From: Arion vulgaris
Lineage: Eukaryota > Mollusca > Gastropoda > Stylommatophora > Arionidae
Direction: 5' to 3'
Assembly: GCA_020796225.1 (NCBI GenBank)
Contig: CM036767.1
Location: 15,158,427 to 15,222,426 of the forward strand
Length of the DNA stretch: 64,000 nucleotides
The notes beneath the pieces were generated by a model. It saw only the letters and a list, made by a program, of their open reading frames with translations, ran no database searches and had not been told where the DNA came from. Positions 11,066 through 21,972 of this stretch are shown in pieces (the stretch's first letter is position 1; every line of letters starts with the position of its first letter). The translations under genes and the position numbers were made by a program.

Positions 11066-11548
11066 AACCAACACTGCTCGATATTAGAATCGATTGCAAC
11101 CAACACTGCTCAATATTAGAATCTCTTGCAACCAACACTGCTCGATATTAGAATCGATTGCAACCAACACTGCTCGATATTAGAATTGCTTGCAATCCCA
11201 AAACTGCTCGATATTAGAATCGCTTGCAATCAACACTGCTCGATATTAGAATCGCTTGCAATCAACACTGCTCGATATTAGAATCACTAGCAATCAACAC
11301 TGCTCGATATTAGAATCGATTGCAACCAACACTGCTCGATATTAGAATCGCTTGCAATAAATACTGCTCGATATTAGAATCACTAGCAATCAACACTGCT
11401 CGATATTAGAATCACTTGCAATCAACACTGCTCGATATTAGAATCACTTGCAACCAACACTGCTCGATATTAAAATCACTAGCAACCAACACTGCTCGAT
11501 ATTAGAATCACTTGCAACCAACACTGCTCGATATTAGAATCGCTTGCA
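11066..11548. repeat. 32-bp minisatellite at a SINE-C 5' end
   Basis: About fifteen copies of a unit containing CAACACTGCTCGATATTAGA and ATCGCTTGCAAC. A short SINE-C piece (GCAGTGGTACTATTCTTTGC) follows at 11548, so the array is sandwiched by SINE-C sequence. Confidence 0.95.
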
Positions 11549-11698
11549 GTGGTACTATTCTTTGCTGACATTGCGAGTCTAGGCAACATACCGAGATTGA
11601 CTCGACATTCGAATGATATTTTACATGGAACAGTTGATGGTGTAAGATGAACAGAAGCAACAACAACAATTAATTGCGGCATGAAAATTGGCATCGCT

Positions 11699-12139
11699 TC
11701 GACCATTCAACACATGTTACGACCATTCAACACTTGTTACGACCATTCAACACATGTTACGACCATTCACACTATGTTACGACCATTCAACATTGTTACG
11801 ACCATTCACACATGTTACGACCATTCCACACTTGTTACGACCATTCCACACTTGTTACGACCATTCCACACTTGTTACGACCATTCCACACATGTTACGA
11901 CCTTTTCAACTTGTTACGACCATTCAACACTGTTACGACCATTCCAACACTTGTTACGACCATTCCACACTTGTTACGACCATTCAACACATGTTACGAC
12001 CATTCAACACTTGTTACGACCATTCCACACTTGTTACGACCATTCCACACATGTTACGACCATTCCACACTTGTTACGACCATTCCACACTTGTTACGAC
12101 CATTACACACATGTTACGACCATTACACACATGTTACGG
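11699..12139. repeat. 20-21 bp minisatellite
   Basis: About 21 copies of GACCATTCAACACTTGTTAC with CCACAC variants. Open frames exist in all three forward frames only because of the repetition. Confidence 0.95.
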
Positions 12140-12301
12140 TGAAGACAAAGAACTCGGGTGGGTATTATGTATGTGCTGGTGTCTCCAACGTGATATAACT
12201 ACGATTCTAGCGGGTAATAGGATTTTATTATTATATAACAAGGAATGATGCGCACAGGACCGTGCGGTATATTTTCTCAGCATGATGCAAGTCTTCGAAA
12301 T

Positions 12302-12473
12302 AAATAATAATAATTCCTCTCGTACCGTTATACGTTACATAGGGCCTGCAAGTAATTTCTCCATACCGCTCTATCCTGGGCAACTTGCTCAATCTCCTCC
12401 ATGGAACTGAGACCGATATTTCCTGCCTCTCTCAGCAAAGTTCGCTTCAGGGTCTCCTTAGGTCGACCTCTCT
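12302..12473 (-). mobile_element. ATT-LINE, 5'-truncated copy
   Basis: Reverse strand of the family 3' end: the ATT-rich tail, then TCTCGTACCGTTATACGTTA. Flanked by a perfect 13-bp target duplication AAGTCTTCGAAAT (12289-12301 and 12474-12486). Encodes only the last part of the polyprotein. Confidence 0.85.
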
Positions 12474-12517
12474 AAGTCTTCGAAATGCAGCGCCTTAAAT
12501 GTTTTTTCTTTAAAGTA

Positions 12518-12551
12518 ACTCTCTCTCTCTTTCTCTCTCTCTCTCTCTATC
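12518..12551. repeat. (CT)n microsatellite
   Basis: Run of CT dinucleotides with one interruption. Confidence 0.9.
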
Positions 12552-12582
12552 ACACAAGAACACAAAAGTAGTCCAATATTAC

Positions 12583-13188
12583 CTATCATCATCATCAAGA
12601 TGCGTATCCTTTATAGGACGTCGCTCTCTTTGCAGCGCATCTGAAATTCACTCTGTCTCTAGCCAGTTCACCCAAGTCGCCGATGGTTTCATATGGTTTC
12701 TTTCTTCTTCTTCTTCTTTGCGTTCGTTCTTTACCACCAATTTTAATCACGCTTTGTGATATGTTTGATCTTTGCCAAGAACGTGTATACGTTGCACTTT
12801 GGCTTGGTATGCTCCAAAATTCATTGACTTCTACATGTTTAGGACATGTTCATCCTATTTCAGCCAAACCTCCTTAGTCGCCTCTTACGACATGCGTGGC
12901 AGGTAACAATGGTTCTATTATTTACACCCCAAATTTGGGCCCCTGTAACCACTATGGTGCATGGTTTCTTTCATATCTTGTAGCCATCTTCTTCTTGGTC
13001 TGCCTCTGCGTCCTGGGACCATGCCCTCTAATATTGTTCTCTCTAGGCCATTATGACGCTTGATGTGGCCAAAGTATCTAATTGTTCTATATAGTATATT
13101 GTTTATCAGCCAATTGTCTTTAACATTCAGGACATCAGTGTTCTTACTTTTTTTCTGTCTATGGTATTCGTAGGATCGTTCAGTAGCA
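12583..13188 (-). pseudogene. LINE-F2 3' end, split by SINE-B
   Basis: Reverse strand reads TIRYFGHIKRHNGLERTILE, GRRGRPRRRWLQDMKETI, then after the SINE GDLGELARDRVNF and a stop after SYKGYAS. It is a relative of LINE-F. The SINE-B insertion lies in the middle of the ETIGDLGEL reading. Confidence 0.8.
12705..12960 (-). mobile_element. SINE-B copy, full length
   Basis: Reverse-strand copy bounded by a perfect 12-bp target duplication ATGGTTTCTTTC (12693-12704 and 12961-12972), inserted into LINE-F2. Confidence 0.9.
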
Positions 13189-13189
13189 T

Positions 13190-13330
13190 TTCTTTAAACC
13201 TAACCATACGTTAAAAATACAAAAGAAATAATACACAACAACGTTTCGACCAAAAGGCCTTTATCAAGCAAATGATACAACAGAAGTGACGAAATTCACA
13301 ACTTATACGTCACACATGTAGAATGAGACA
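13190..13330 (-). mobile_element. Penelope-like 3' tail fragment
   Basis: Contains AACGTTTCGACCAAAAGGCC and TTTATCAAGCAAATGA, the reverse complement of the segment just 3' of the Penelope GIY-YIG coding region at 47085-47140. Confidence 0.65.
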
Positions 13331-13632
13331 ATACATTTCTAACTATCGACACTGTACTGGTACAAGAAGAGCTAGACGAGATTAGAATAGATACTGGCTG
13401 TCAGGCGACATGACCGACTTTCTTTGGTAAACCAACTTATTACATTCGAATTCGTGGAGCTTCTTGCCGAATGGATTAGGCTCGCTCACATGCGTGAAAC
13501 CTGGGTTTAATTCACGGTAAGACCAAGGAGTTTTTTTTCTGTCGAGGGCATAATGAAAACATCCTTACCTGAACAGTTTCGTGACGACTGTACTCGCTAT
13601 GCTGTCATTAAATTTTACAGGTGCATGTCTCT

Positions 13633-14872
13633 CTAACCAGAGCCAACTATAAACGTATGGGTCGTCGGTCTCAGGTAAGAATTGTGGGAAATTAGACCAC
13701 AGCTAAACAACGTGAACCAGAGCCAACTATAAACGTATGGGTCGTCGGTCTCAGGTAAAATTGTGGAAATCAGACCACAGCTAAACAACGTGAACAGAGC
13801 CAACTATAAACGTATGGGTCTTCGATCTCGGTAAATTGTGGAAATCAGACCACAGCTAAACAACTAAACAGAGCCAATATAAACGTATGGGTCCGTCGGT
13901 CTCAGGTAAGATGTGCGGAAATCAGACCACGCTAAACACGTAACCAGAGCCACCTATAAACGTATGGTCTTCGATCTCGGTAAATTGTGGAAATCAGACC
14001 ACAGCTAAACAACGTGAACCAGAGCCAACTATAAACGTATGGGTCGTCGGTCTCAGGTAAGAATTGTGGGAAATCAGACCACAGCTAAACAACGTGAACC
14101 AGAGCCAACTATAAACGTATGGGTCGTCGGTCTCAGGTAAGAATTGTGGAAATCAGACCCAGCTAAACAACGTGAACCAGAGCCAACTATAACGTATGGG
14201 CATTCGGTCTCAGTAACATTGTGGAAATCAGACCACAGCTAAACAACGTGAACAGGCCAACTATAAACGTATGGGTCGTCGGTCCTCAAGTAAGAATTGT
14301 AGGCAAATCAGACCACAGCTAAACAACGTGAACCAGAGCCAACTATAAACGTATGGGTCTTCGATCTCAGTAGAATTGTTGAAATCAGACACAGCTAAAC
14401 AACGTGAACCAGAGCCAACTATAAACGTATGGGTCGTCGGTCTCAAATAAAGAAATGTGAAATCAGACACAGCTAAAGCCTATGAACCAGAGCCAACTAT
14501 AAACGTAAGGGTCGTAGTCTCAGGTAAGAATTGGAAATCAGACCAGCTAAACAACGTGAACCAGAGCCAACTATAAACGTATGGGTCGTCGGTCTCAGGT
14601 AAGATTTGTGGAAATCAGACCACAGCTATAACAACATGAACCAGAGCCAACTATAAACGTATGGTCTTCGATCTCAGTAGTAATTGTCGGAAATCAGACC
14701 ACAGCTAAACAACGTGAACAGAGCCAACTATAAACGCTATGGTCGTCGGTCTCAGGTAAAATTGTGGGAAATCAGACCACAGCTAAACAACGTGAACCAG
14801 AGCCAACTATAAACGTAAGGGTCGTCGGTCTCAGGTAAGAATTGTGGGAAATCAGACCACAGCTAAACAACA
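13633..14872. repeat. 80-bp minisatellite carrying splice-donor-like words
   Basis: About 15 copies of an 80-bp unit containing AACCAGAGCCAACTATAAAC, GTATGGGTCGTCGGTCTC and ATCAGACCACAGCTAAAC. Many units carry CAGGTAAG, which matches the 5' splice-site consensus on the netrin sense strand. Units vary by small indels. Confidence 0.95.
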
Positions 14873-15744
14873 TGACCTCGCATTCCAGTATTGTTGTATA
14901 TAGACGAATTCATTTTAAAATCAACACAAAATGCTAAATCAAGGTTATATTATGCAACAAGTTAAGTTTAACAATAAGGAATATCAATATTATGAATATT
15001 TTTCACCAATAAATAACCATAGACTCACAGAATTGAGTAAAATTGCAAAAAAGCTTGCAGTGTTCTATCAAATATTTATAATTTCGAGCCCCCTTCTCTG
15101 ATCTAGGTCAGGGATTGCCTGCCCAGTCAGTTGTCTGGCCTAGTTATCTAGAGTTGACTGTGCTCTAACCCTTCACCGCCTAAAAAAGCGGTATTACAGA
15201 CAGTAACGACTGGCCTGTCAGGCGACATGGCCGACTTCTTTTAGTAAAACAACTTATTATAATCGAATACCTGATCACACACCTCTTTCTTCCCTCCCCA
15301 CCCCCCCCTCCCCAAATTATAAATTGGTTTTTCTTTCCCGAGTAGAAATAAAACACAGAACTAAATAGCCATGTCTAAGATGAAAGAATAAGCCAGGTAA
15401 TATGTCTTTGACATGCGACAGCGGAGACGGATTACTCATCAATGCAATGTTTAGAACGTTCTCTACTGTTAATCTCACAAACAGGAGGCGGCCTCGATTG
15501 CACCTCGTTGTGTGATATAGCTTCCAACCTCTGTTCCAGGACACAAGTCAAGGGGGGGTTTAATCACAAACGTTAATCCTTTTTTCTTTGTCTACACTAT
15601 TCTATACGTTAGAGACGAAATGTTGTTAGTTATTGTTGTTATTCCAAATCCAAAGAAGTTCGAGTTTTTTTGGTTTTTTTTTTTTTGAAGTATTGGCTGT
15701 GTTTTTTAAATACCTGATAGTTTTCTTAAAATCTTGTCCTTCTT
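14873..15744. other. Intron sequence with two short dispersed repeats
   Basis: Holds a diverged copy of repeat J (about 14998-15090). It also holds a 55-bp segment at 15208-15265 (CTGTCAGGCGACATGGCCGA) that is repeated at 13398-13455, so the pair flanks the 80-bp array. The rest is unrecognised. Confidence 0.55.
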
Positions 15745-15781
15745 CTTTGCGTTCGGTTTCGTATGTTCGTCGGTTGCCTCT

Positions 15782-15989
15782 ATTTTTATTTTATTTCCGA
15801 TCCAGAAGCACTTGAGCTTTCAGCTCTTCGGTTCGGTGCCATGGACATCGTAACGCTTCGGTTCGGTGCCACGAACACAGTAAATCTGGAGAACCTGTGG
15901 CTTTTCTGCCAGCCCGCGGAATTGAACTGCACTCACAGGGGCTTGTCACCCGTCGTCCAACGCGCTACGAACACGCTGGGCAAGCGGCG
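15782..15989 (-). mobile_element. SINE-E copy in LINE-J
   Basis: Reverse-strand copy flanked by the 11-bp duplication CGGTTGCCTCT (15771-15781 and 15990-16000). Removing it restores continuity with the LINE-J copy at 63070. Confidence 0.9.
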
Positions 15990-16110
15990 CGGTTGCCTCT
16001 GTAAAGCTGCATGTCAGTTGGAGTCTTTCGAGAGTTCCCCATAGCTTGCTCTGTAAGCTTTGTTCATGATGCCATAATTCGTTTCGTTGGTGTGTGTATG
16101 GTGTACATGA

Positions 16111-16479
16111 CGAAGGACTCTTCTGAATATAAGTGTTACAGAAGAGTCCTTCGTATATCTTGGACATAGAAGAGAACAAATTGATCTATCCAGAAAGAAC
16201 TCAAAATCAAAGAAAACTGGCTGATGCTACAAATAAGAAAGAAAAATTTGAGGTATTTTGGACATATAAAAAGACATGAAGGGCTGGAGAAGACCATCAT
16301 GGAAGGAGGTATACCGGCAAAGAGAAGAAAGGAAGACCACGGAGAAGATGGATTCAGGATGTAACTGATGATTTTAACATGACGGCTGCAGAGGCAGGAC
16401 ATCTGGCATATGAGAGACAGACATTCCGGAGGACTGTTGGGGTGGCAAAGTTCTGCTCAGGACAAGCTATTTGATGATG
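16111..16479 (+). pseudogene. LINE-F 3' fragment with 5' foldback, in LINE-J
   Basis: Encodes IRKKNLRYFGHIKRHEGLEK, RRWIQDVTDDFNMTAAEAGH and FRRTVGVAKFC. It begins with a 14-bp perfect inverted repeat (GAAGGACTCTTCTG and CAGAAGAGTCCTTC) around AATATAAGTGTTA. Short flanks ACATGA (16105-16110, 16480-16485) suggest a small target duplication. Confidence 0.8.
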
Positions 16480-16807
16480 ACATGATTGTAGGATGCGCTT
16501 TGGAGTCTGTGTTTCTGTCTGGCATGCACACTGTGCAGTTTAAGCAGGATTTAGTCTGGGCATGTGGTGGTTGAGCCTGCAGTGACCTGTTCTTAGGCGA
16601 AAGATTGTTGTGTGCTGTTTTCTGCTTTGTCTGCTGATGGGATCTTGTGGGTGTTTGCTGGGGGTTTGTTGCCTCTATACCTCTTTGTACTTTCGCTAGA
16701 TATGTGTCTTGAATTCTGTAGCAATACTGGTGTTTGTGTTGTATAAGTTTTGTCCCTCCTTACCCAGCCTGTCTGCTCTCTCATTTCCTGACTCGTCACA
16801 GTACGTC

Positions 16808-17572
16808 CTCATCTCTAATCTTCATCTCTAATCCTCATCTATAATCCTCATCTATGATCCTCATCTCTAATCCTCATCTATGATCCTCATCTCTAATCCT
16901 CATCTCTAATCCTCATCTATGATCCTCATATCTAATTCTCATCTCTAATCCTCATCTCTAATTCTCATCTCTAATTCTCATCTATAATCCCCATCTCTAA
17001 TTCTCATCTCTAATTCTCATCTATAATTCTCATCTCTAATTCTCATCTCTAATCCTCATCTATAATCCCCATTTCTAATCCTCATCTATGATCCCCATCT
17101 CTAATCATCATCTAATCATCATCAACGATCCTCATCTCTAAACCTCATCTCTAATCCTCATCTCTAATCCTCATCTCTAGTACTCATCTCTAATCCTCAT
17201 CTATAATCCCCATCTCTAATCCTCATCTCTAATCCTCATCTATAATCCTCATCTATGTCCTCAATCTAAACCTCATCCTAATCCTCATCTCTAATCTCAT
17301 CTAATCCATCTCTAGTCTCATCTCTAATCCTCATCTCTAATCCTCATCTATGATCCTCATCTCTAATCCTCATCTCTAATCCTCATCTCTAATCCTCATC
17401 TCTGATCCTCATCTATGATCCTCATCTCTAATCCTCATCTTAATCCTCTCAATCATCTCAATCCTCATCTCTAATCTCATCTAACGATCCTCATCTCTAG
17501 TACTCATCTCTAATCCTCATCTCTAATCCTCATCTAACGATCCTCATCTCTAGTTCTCATCTTTAATTGTCA
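16808..17572. repeat. 12-13 bp minisatellite, TCATCTCTAATCC
   Basis: About 60 copies of a unit TCATCTCTAATCC with TATGATCC and AATTC variants. Confidence 0.95.
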
Positions 17573-18047
17573 CTTGTTTGTTGCTGAACAGATAATAATG
17601 TTAGTCGAACCTGGATCCTGAGTAATTAGTTTCTTTGTATTGAAGATTTATTTGAAACTAAGCTAAATCAGAGGGTCATCATTGGACTTATTTAACACTC
17701 TCATTAAACATTCAGATTAGTGGTTGCCATCAGGTGGCGCCAGCAAGGTGCTAGTTTCTGTTACTTCTATTTCCCCGCTAGACGGTAATATTACAATGTG
17801 CCTGTTTGGGTCTTGGGTTGCTTAAGTTAAACAAAGGTAACTGATGACCAGAAACTACCAGCAGCTTATCTCTCTTGAAATATGATTTCTTTTCCTCTGC
17901 TCTAACCCTCCTAATACCCCCCCATTTTTCGCCTTTCTTCAGGTGGTAGTTATGGCATGTCCTTGAAATGTGGTCGTAGACTGTTCAATGAAAATTTGAA
18001 TTAGCAACAGTAGAACTTTGACAAACGAAGTTGCAATCATAACAAAT
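17573..18047. other. Intronic sequence without recognisable feature
   Basis: Nothing supported in this stretch. Confidence 0.5.
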
Positions 18048-18535
18048 GGAAGTCCGACATGTAACATTGCAATAGTGGAAGTTTTATATGTAACATTGCA
18101 AATAAATAATATAATAATAATAATTCCTCTCGTACCGTTATACGTTACATAGGGCCTGCAAGTAATTTCTCCATACCGCTCTATCCTGGGCAACTCGCTC
18201 AATCTCTTCCATGGAACTGAGACCGATATTTCCTGCCTCTCTCAGCAAAGTTGCTTCAGGTCTCCTTAGGTCGACTCTCTTTCTTGAACCCTTTGCATCC
18301 CACTTCAATGCCTGCTTTGATATTCTTTGATCATTTCTCCTCAAGGTGTGCCCAACATATCTCCATCTTCAACATTGCAATAGTAGAAGTTTTATATGTA
18401 ACATTGCAATAGTGAAAGTTTTATATGTAACATTGCAATAGTGAAAGTTTTATATGTAACATTGCAATAGAATTTATATTAACATTGCAATAGTGAAAGT
18501 TTTATATGTAACATTGCAATAGTACCAGTTGAAAG
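18048..18535. repeat. 29-bp minisatellite interrupted by a LINE
   Basis: Units contain AACATTGCAATAGTGAAAGT and TTTATATGT. Two units lie before and about five after the ATT-LINE at 18102-18370, so the LINE landed in a pre-existing array. Confidence 0.9.
18102..18370 (-). mobile_element. ATT-LINE, 5'-truncated copy
   Basis: Reverse strand reads RRPEATLLREAGNIGLSSME and QDRAVWRNYLQALCNV. Flanked by AACATTGCAA (18092-18101 and 18371-18380), though that is also the array unit. Confidence 0.85.
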
Positions 18536-18548
18536 ATTTAACTACATC

Positions 18549-18713
18549 CAGTGGTGGCTGGTGATCATTTTTGTTGGTGGGGCCAGACATTTTTTCTGGA
18601 TAAATCATGGTTTTTTTGGTCGCTATATTTTAATTTATAAAATAATAAATACGCGTTATACATTATTTTTAGTGGGGCCCGGCCCCACTGGCCCTAATGA
18701 CGAGCCGCCACTG
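18549..18713 (+). mobile_element. hAT-like MITE, copy 2
   Basis: 165 bp, ends CAGTGGTGGCTGGT / ACGAGCCGCCACTG. The 8-bp flanks are ACTACATC and ACTACACC (one mismatch). Confidence 0.85.
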
Positions 18714-18724
18714 ACTACACCAAA

Positions 18725-19310
18725 TCTTTAACCATTTGACCTCATAAACTCTAGCAATTGAACTACGCCAGAGCACTATAAATTTAGCTGCGGCAGCGCT
18801 CTATCGACTTTACTGCACCAACGCTCTAGCCATTAAACTACATCAGAGCACTATTAATTTAGCTGCGGCAGCCTCTATCGACTTACTGCACCAACGCTCT
18901 AGCCATTGAACTACATCAGAGCACTATTCATTTAGGCCCGGCACGCTCTATCGACTTACTGTACCAACCTTAGCCATTAAACCTACATCAGAGCACTATA
19001 AATTTAGCTGCGGCAGCGCTCTATCGACTTTACTGCACCAACGCTCTAGCCATTGAACTACACAGGAGCACTATTCATTTAACTACGGTAGCGCCCAAAC
19101 CACTTAACTGCACCAGTTCACTAACCACTTGTCTTCACCGACGCTGTATATTCATAGCACGGTAGACGTACGTTACTGCACCAACCTCTAGCCATTGAAC
19201 TACACAGGAGCACTATTCATTTAACTACGGTAGCGCCCAAACCACTTAACTGCACCAGCTCACTAACCACTTGTCTTCACCGACGCTGTATATTCATAGA
19301 CGCACGTGGT
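18725..19310. repeat. Irregular 75-150 bp array with tRNA-A-box-like words
   Basis: Repeats of CTCTAGCCATTGAACTACA and CAGAGCACTATTAATTTAGC, with a longer unit that includes CACTTGTCTTCACCGACGCT. The reverse strand repeatedly shows TGGCTAGAGCGTTGGTGCAG, which resembles a tRNA A box. No B box was found. Confidence 0.85.
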
Positions 19311-19590
19311 AGATGTATAGTTCATTACATACACGTACATCCAGTGCATGGAAACTGAATCTCTCTGTAAGCTGTGAACCTTACCCGATAGAAATGTTGC
19401 CAGCCATTTAGCAAGGCCTGGCATCACTTATCACCTGCGTCTGTTTTTATTATTTAGACCAGACCTGAATGTCAGCGGCACAGAACAATGTAAACAGACC
19501 TCTCCACAGCTTCCAATGTGCTACTAAGTCGAGCGGTCCTCAAACTATCAACTGTATGTCCCAAGAACTTCGTGAGATATATATATATAT
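19311..19590. other. Intronic sequence without recognisable feature
   Basis: Nothing supported apart from a short AT run before 19590. Confidence 0.5.
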
Positions 19591-19791
19591 ATTTTCCGAT
19601 CCAGAAGCACTTGAGCTTTTAGCTCTTCGGCTCGGTGCCATGGACATCGTAACCCTTCGGTTCGGTTCCACGAACACCGTAAATCTGGGGAATCTGTAGC
19701 TTTTTCTGCCATCCCGCGGAATTGAACCCGCACACACAGAGGGATAGTCACCCGTAGTCCAACGCGCTACGAACACACTGGGCAGACGGGC
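19591..19791 (-). mobile_element. SINE-E copy
   Basis: Reverse-strand copy with GGTTCGGTTCCACGAACACC and TAGTCCAACGCGCTACGAAC. Flanked on both sides by GAGATATATATA, which may be the target duplication but is low complexity. Confidence 0.85.
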
Positions 19792-19799
19792 GAGATATA

Positions 19800-19945
19800 T
19801 ATAAAAGGGTTTTACTACGAAAAAAACACTCCTCACAAGAAATAAAGACAATGACAATACGCAGCAACGTTTCGACCAAAAGGCCTTTATCAAGCAAACA
19901 ATACAACATGAGTGACGAATTTCACAGCACATTACATATTTCGCC
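19800..19945 (-). mobile_element. Penelope-like 3' tail fragment
   Basis: Contains ACAATGACAATACGCAGCAA and CGTTTCGACCAAAAGGCCTT, the reverse complement of the region 3' of the Penelope coding sequence. Confidence 0.7.
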
Positions 19946-19959
19946 ATTCTACCTAATTA

Positions 19960-20210
19960 GGTGGCGTCTGTGGCTTAGGGGATAGTGACTCGGTCTATTA
20001 ACCCCGACGTTCTGAGTTCGAATCACGCTGCGGACAGTTTAGTTGCAAATTGTTTCGTGTGGATTTTTACAAAAAAAGCACGATGGCACCACCCGTTCAG
20101 AAAGCAATGGCAAACTACTGAACGTAATAATGCCTAGAAAAATCACAAATAGCTTTAAAAAGCTAGGAAGTTGATTCGCAAAGTCCTGTAAAGAATATGC
20201 AATTAACTAA
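19960..20210 (+). mobile_element. SINE-L copy
   Basis: tRNA-derived head (GTCTGTGGCTTAGGGGATAG as A box region, GAGTTCGAATCACGC as B box), then the shared body word CAGAAAGCAATGGCAAACTA and GCCTAGAAAAATC, and an end with GCAAAGTCCTGTAAAG. Second copy at 49224. Confidence 0.85.
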
Positions 20211-20496
20211 CTCGTTTGCGTTTTGGGGCATACATTTTTGTCTCCATCTGAGTGAGCAAATTTAAAAAAGAACAATACATGTGTACATGTTTGCTGAAAT
20301 GATCTTTCTATCTATTACCAAATCAGACATTTTAGTTTCACACCATCATCACACGACTTCTTCCCTCCCAAAAGGTTATCAGACTAGAAAATAAAGTCTC
20401 ATGTTCTCATTAACAAGAATTCTTTTTATTATCAGAAAAATATGCTCTTTGTTTTTTTCCGCGACCAGTTTTCATGTTCTCAAATCCAAATATATT
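20211..20496. other. Intronic sequence without recognisable feature
   Basis: Nothing supported in this stretch. Confidence 0.5.
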
Positions 20497-20697
20497 TTTT
20501 TCTCGATTCAGAAGCACTTGAGCTTTCAGCTATTCGGCTTGGTGCCATGGACATCGTAACCGTTCGTTTCGATGCCACAAACACCGTAAATCTGGACAAC
20601 CTGTGACTTTTCTGCCAGCCCGCGGAAATGAAACACACTCACATTGACTTGTCACCCGTTGTCCAACGCGCTACGAACACGCTGGGCAGTCGGTCGA
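20497..20697 (-). mobile_element. SINE-E copy
   Basis: Reverse-strand copy with GATTCAGAAGCACTTGAGCT, CCATGGACATCGTAACCGTT and CGCGCTACGAACACGCTGGG. More diverged than others. Confidence 0.85.
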
Positions 20698-20787
20698 CTC
20701 AGAGATGTGTTTCATCTATGATTTCAGTGATGATATACAGGAACAATTCGATTCTTTGTAAGATATCAGATCATATTCATTGAGTGT

Positions 20788-21316
20788 TGTAATAGTAGTA
20801 GTAGTAGTAGTAGTAGCAGTAACAGTAACATCTGCAGTGGACAGATGTTAATACAGTAGTTAGTAGTAGTAGTAGAAGTAATAGCAGTAACAGTAACATC
20901 TGCAGTGGACAGATGTTAAACAGTAGTTAGTGAAGTAGTAGTAAGTACATCTGCGTACAGATGTTATACAGTAGTTAGTAGTAGAGTAACGTAGTAACAT
21001 CTGCAGTGGACAGATGTTAATACAGTAGTTAGTAGTAGTAGTAGAAGTAATAGCAGTAACAGTAACATCTGCAGTGGACAGATGTTAATACAGTAGTTAG
21101 TAGTAGTAGTAGAAGTAGTAGCAGTAACAGTAACATCTGCAGTGGACAGATGTTAATACAGTAGTTAGTAGTAGTAGTAGTAGTAGTAGAAGTAGTAGCA
21201 GTAACAGTAACATCTGCAGTGGACAGATGTTAATACAGTAGTTAGTAGTAGTAGTAGAAGTAGTAACAGTAACAGTAACATCTGCAGTGGACAGATGTTA
21301 ATAGTTAGTAGCAGTA
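20788..21316. repeat. AGT-rich 60-75 bp minisatellite
   Basis: Seven to eight units containing ACATCTGCAGTGGACAGATG followed by TTAATACAGTAGTTAG and a variable AGT run. ACATCTG/CAGATGT forms a 7-bp inverted repeat in every unit. Confidence 0.95.
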
Positions 21317-21317
21317 A

Positions 21318-21568
21318 GTGATCGTCTGTAGCTCATGCGGTAGTGAGCTCGATCACAAACTCAAGCGTACCTGGTTCAAACCCCACGGTGGGCAAGTTTG
21401 GAAGCAAATTCGTTTCCGTGGGACATTTCCAAAAGGTAAAAATAGACCTCACAGTTCAGAAAGCAATGACAAACTGCTGAACGTATAAGTGGTGCCTAGA
21501 AAATCAACGACTCGTTTACTGTGGTTGATGGCTACGTCCTATAAAGGTTATGCAACGATTTTAATTTT
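21318..21568 (+). mobile_element. SINE-M copy
   Basis: tRNA-derived head (CGTCTGTAGCTCATGCGGTA, B box CTGGTTCAAACCCC), then GTTTGGAAGCAAATTCGTTT, CAGAAAGCAATGACAAACTG and GCCTAGAAAATCAACGACTC. It sits between AGT-rich arrays. A relative is at 59489. Confidence 0.85.
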
Positions 21569-21569
21569 C

Positions 21570-21972
21570 AGTAGTAGTAGTAGTAGTAGTGGTTGTGGCA
21601 ACAGCAGTTGATAGGTTTTAGTAGAATTACTAGTAGCAGCAGTTGACAGATATTAGCAGGTAGTAGTAGCAGTAGTAGTAACAGCAGTTGACATATGTTA
21701 GCAGTTAGTAATAGTAGTAGTATTAATAGTAGCAGTAACAGTTATAAATTAGCAGTTAGTAGTAGTAGTAGTAGTGGTTGTGGTAACAGCAATTGATAGG
21801 TTTTAGTAGAATTACTAGTAGCAGCAGTTGACAGATATTAGCAGGTAGTAGTAGCAATAGTAGTAGCAGCAGTTGACAGATATTAGCAGGTAGTAGTAGC
21901 AATAGTAGTAGCAGCAGTTGACATATGTTAGCAGTTAGTAATAGTAGTAGTAATAGTATTAATAGTAGCAGT
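21570..21972. repeat. AGT/AGC-rich imperfect tandem repeats
   Basis: Units include GTAGCAGCAGTTGACAGATA and TTAGCAGGTAGTAGTAGC. The array continues at 22439-22482 beyond the LINE-W insertion. Confidence 0.9.

Larger units (their letters stand above)
15745..16800 (-). pseudogene. LINE-J RNase H and C-terminus, two nested insertions
   Basis: On the reverse strand 16800 downward reads SGNERADRLGKEGQNLYNTN (RNase H end), then LRTGHCRLQAQPPHAQ-like and CMPDRNTDS..HP, ending near the GTTCGGTTTCGTATG word. A second copy at 63070-63375 is uninterrupted and shows TTIFRLRTGHCRLNHHMHRI and CACQTETQTPEHILQSCPSY, a jockey-type C-terminal cysteine/histidine motif. This copy is broken by a SINE-E and by a LINE-F. 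Confidence 0.8.

Noticed and set aside
11674..12248. Three overlapping forward frames of 150-190 codons
   Set aside because: They cover a 20-bp minisatellite and have no non-repeat content.
19970..20045. tRNA gene candidate with A and B boxes
   Set aside because: No complete cloverleaf is apparent by eye, and the sequence runs into a body repeated elsewhere; it is a SINE head. The same holds for the heads at 6988, 21318, 36882, 42998, 49224 and 59489.
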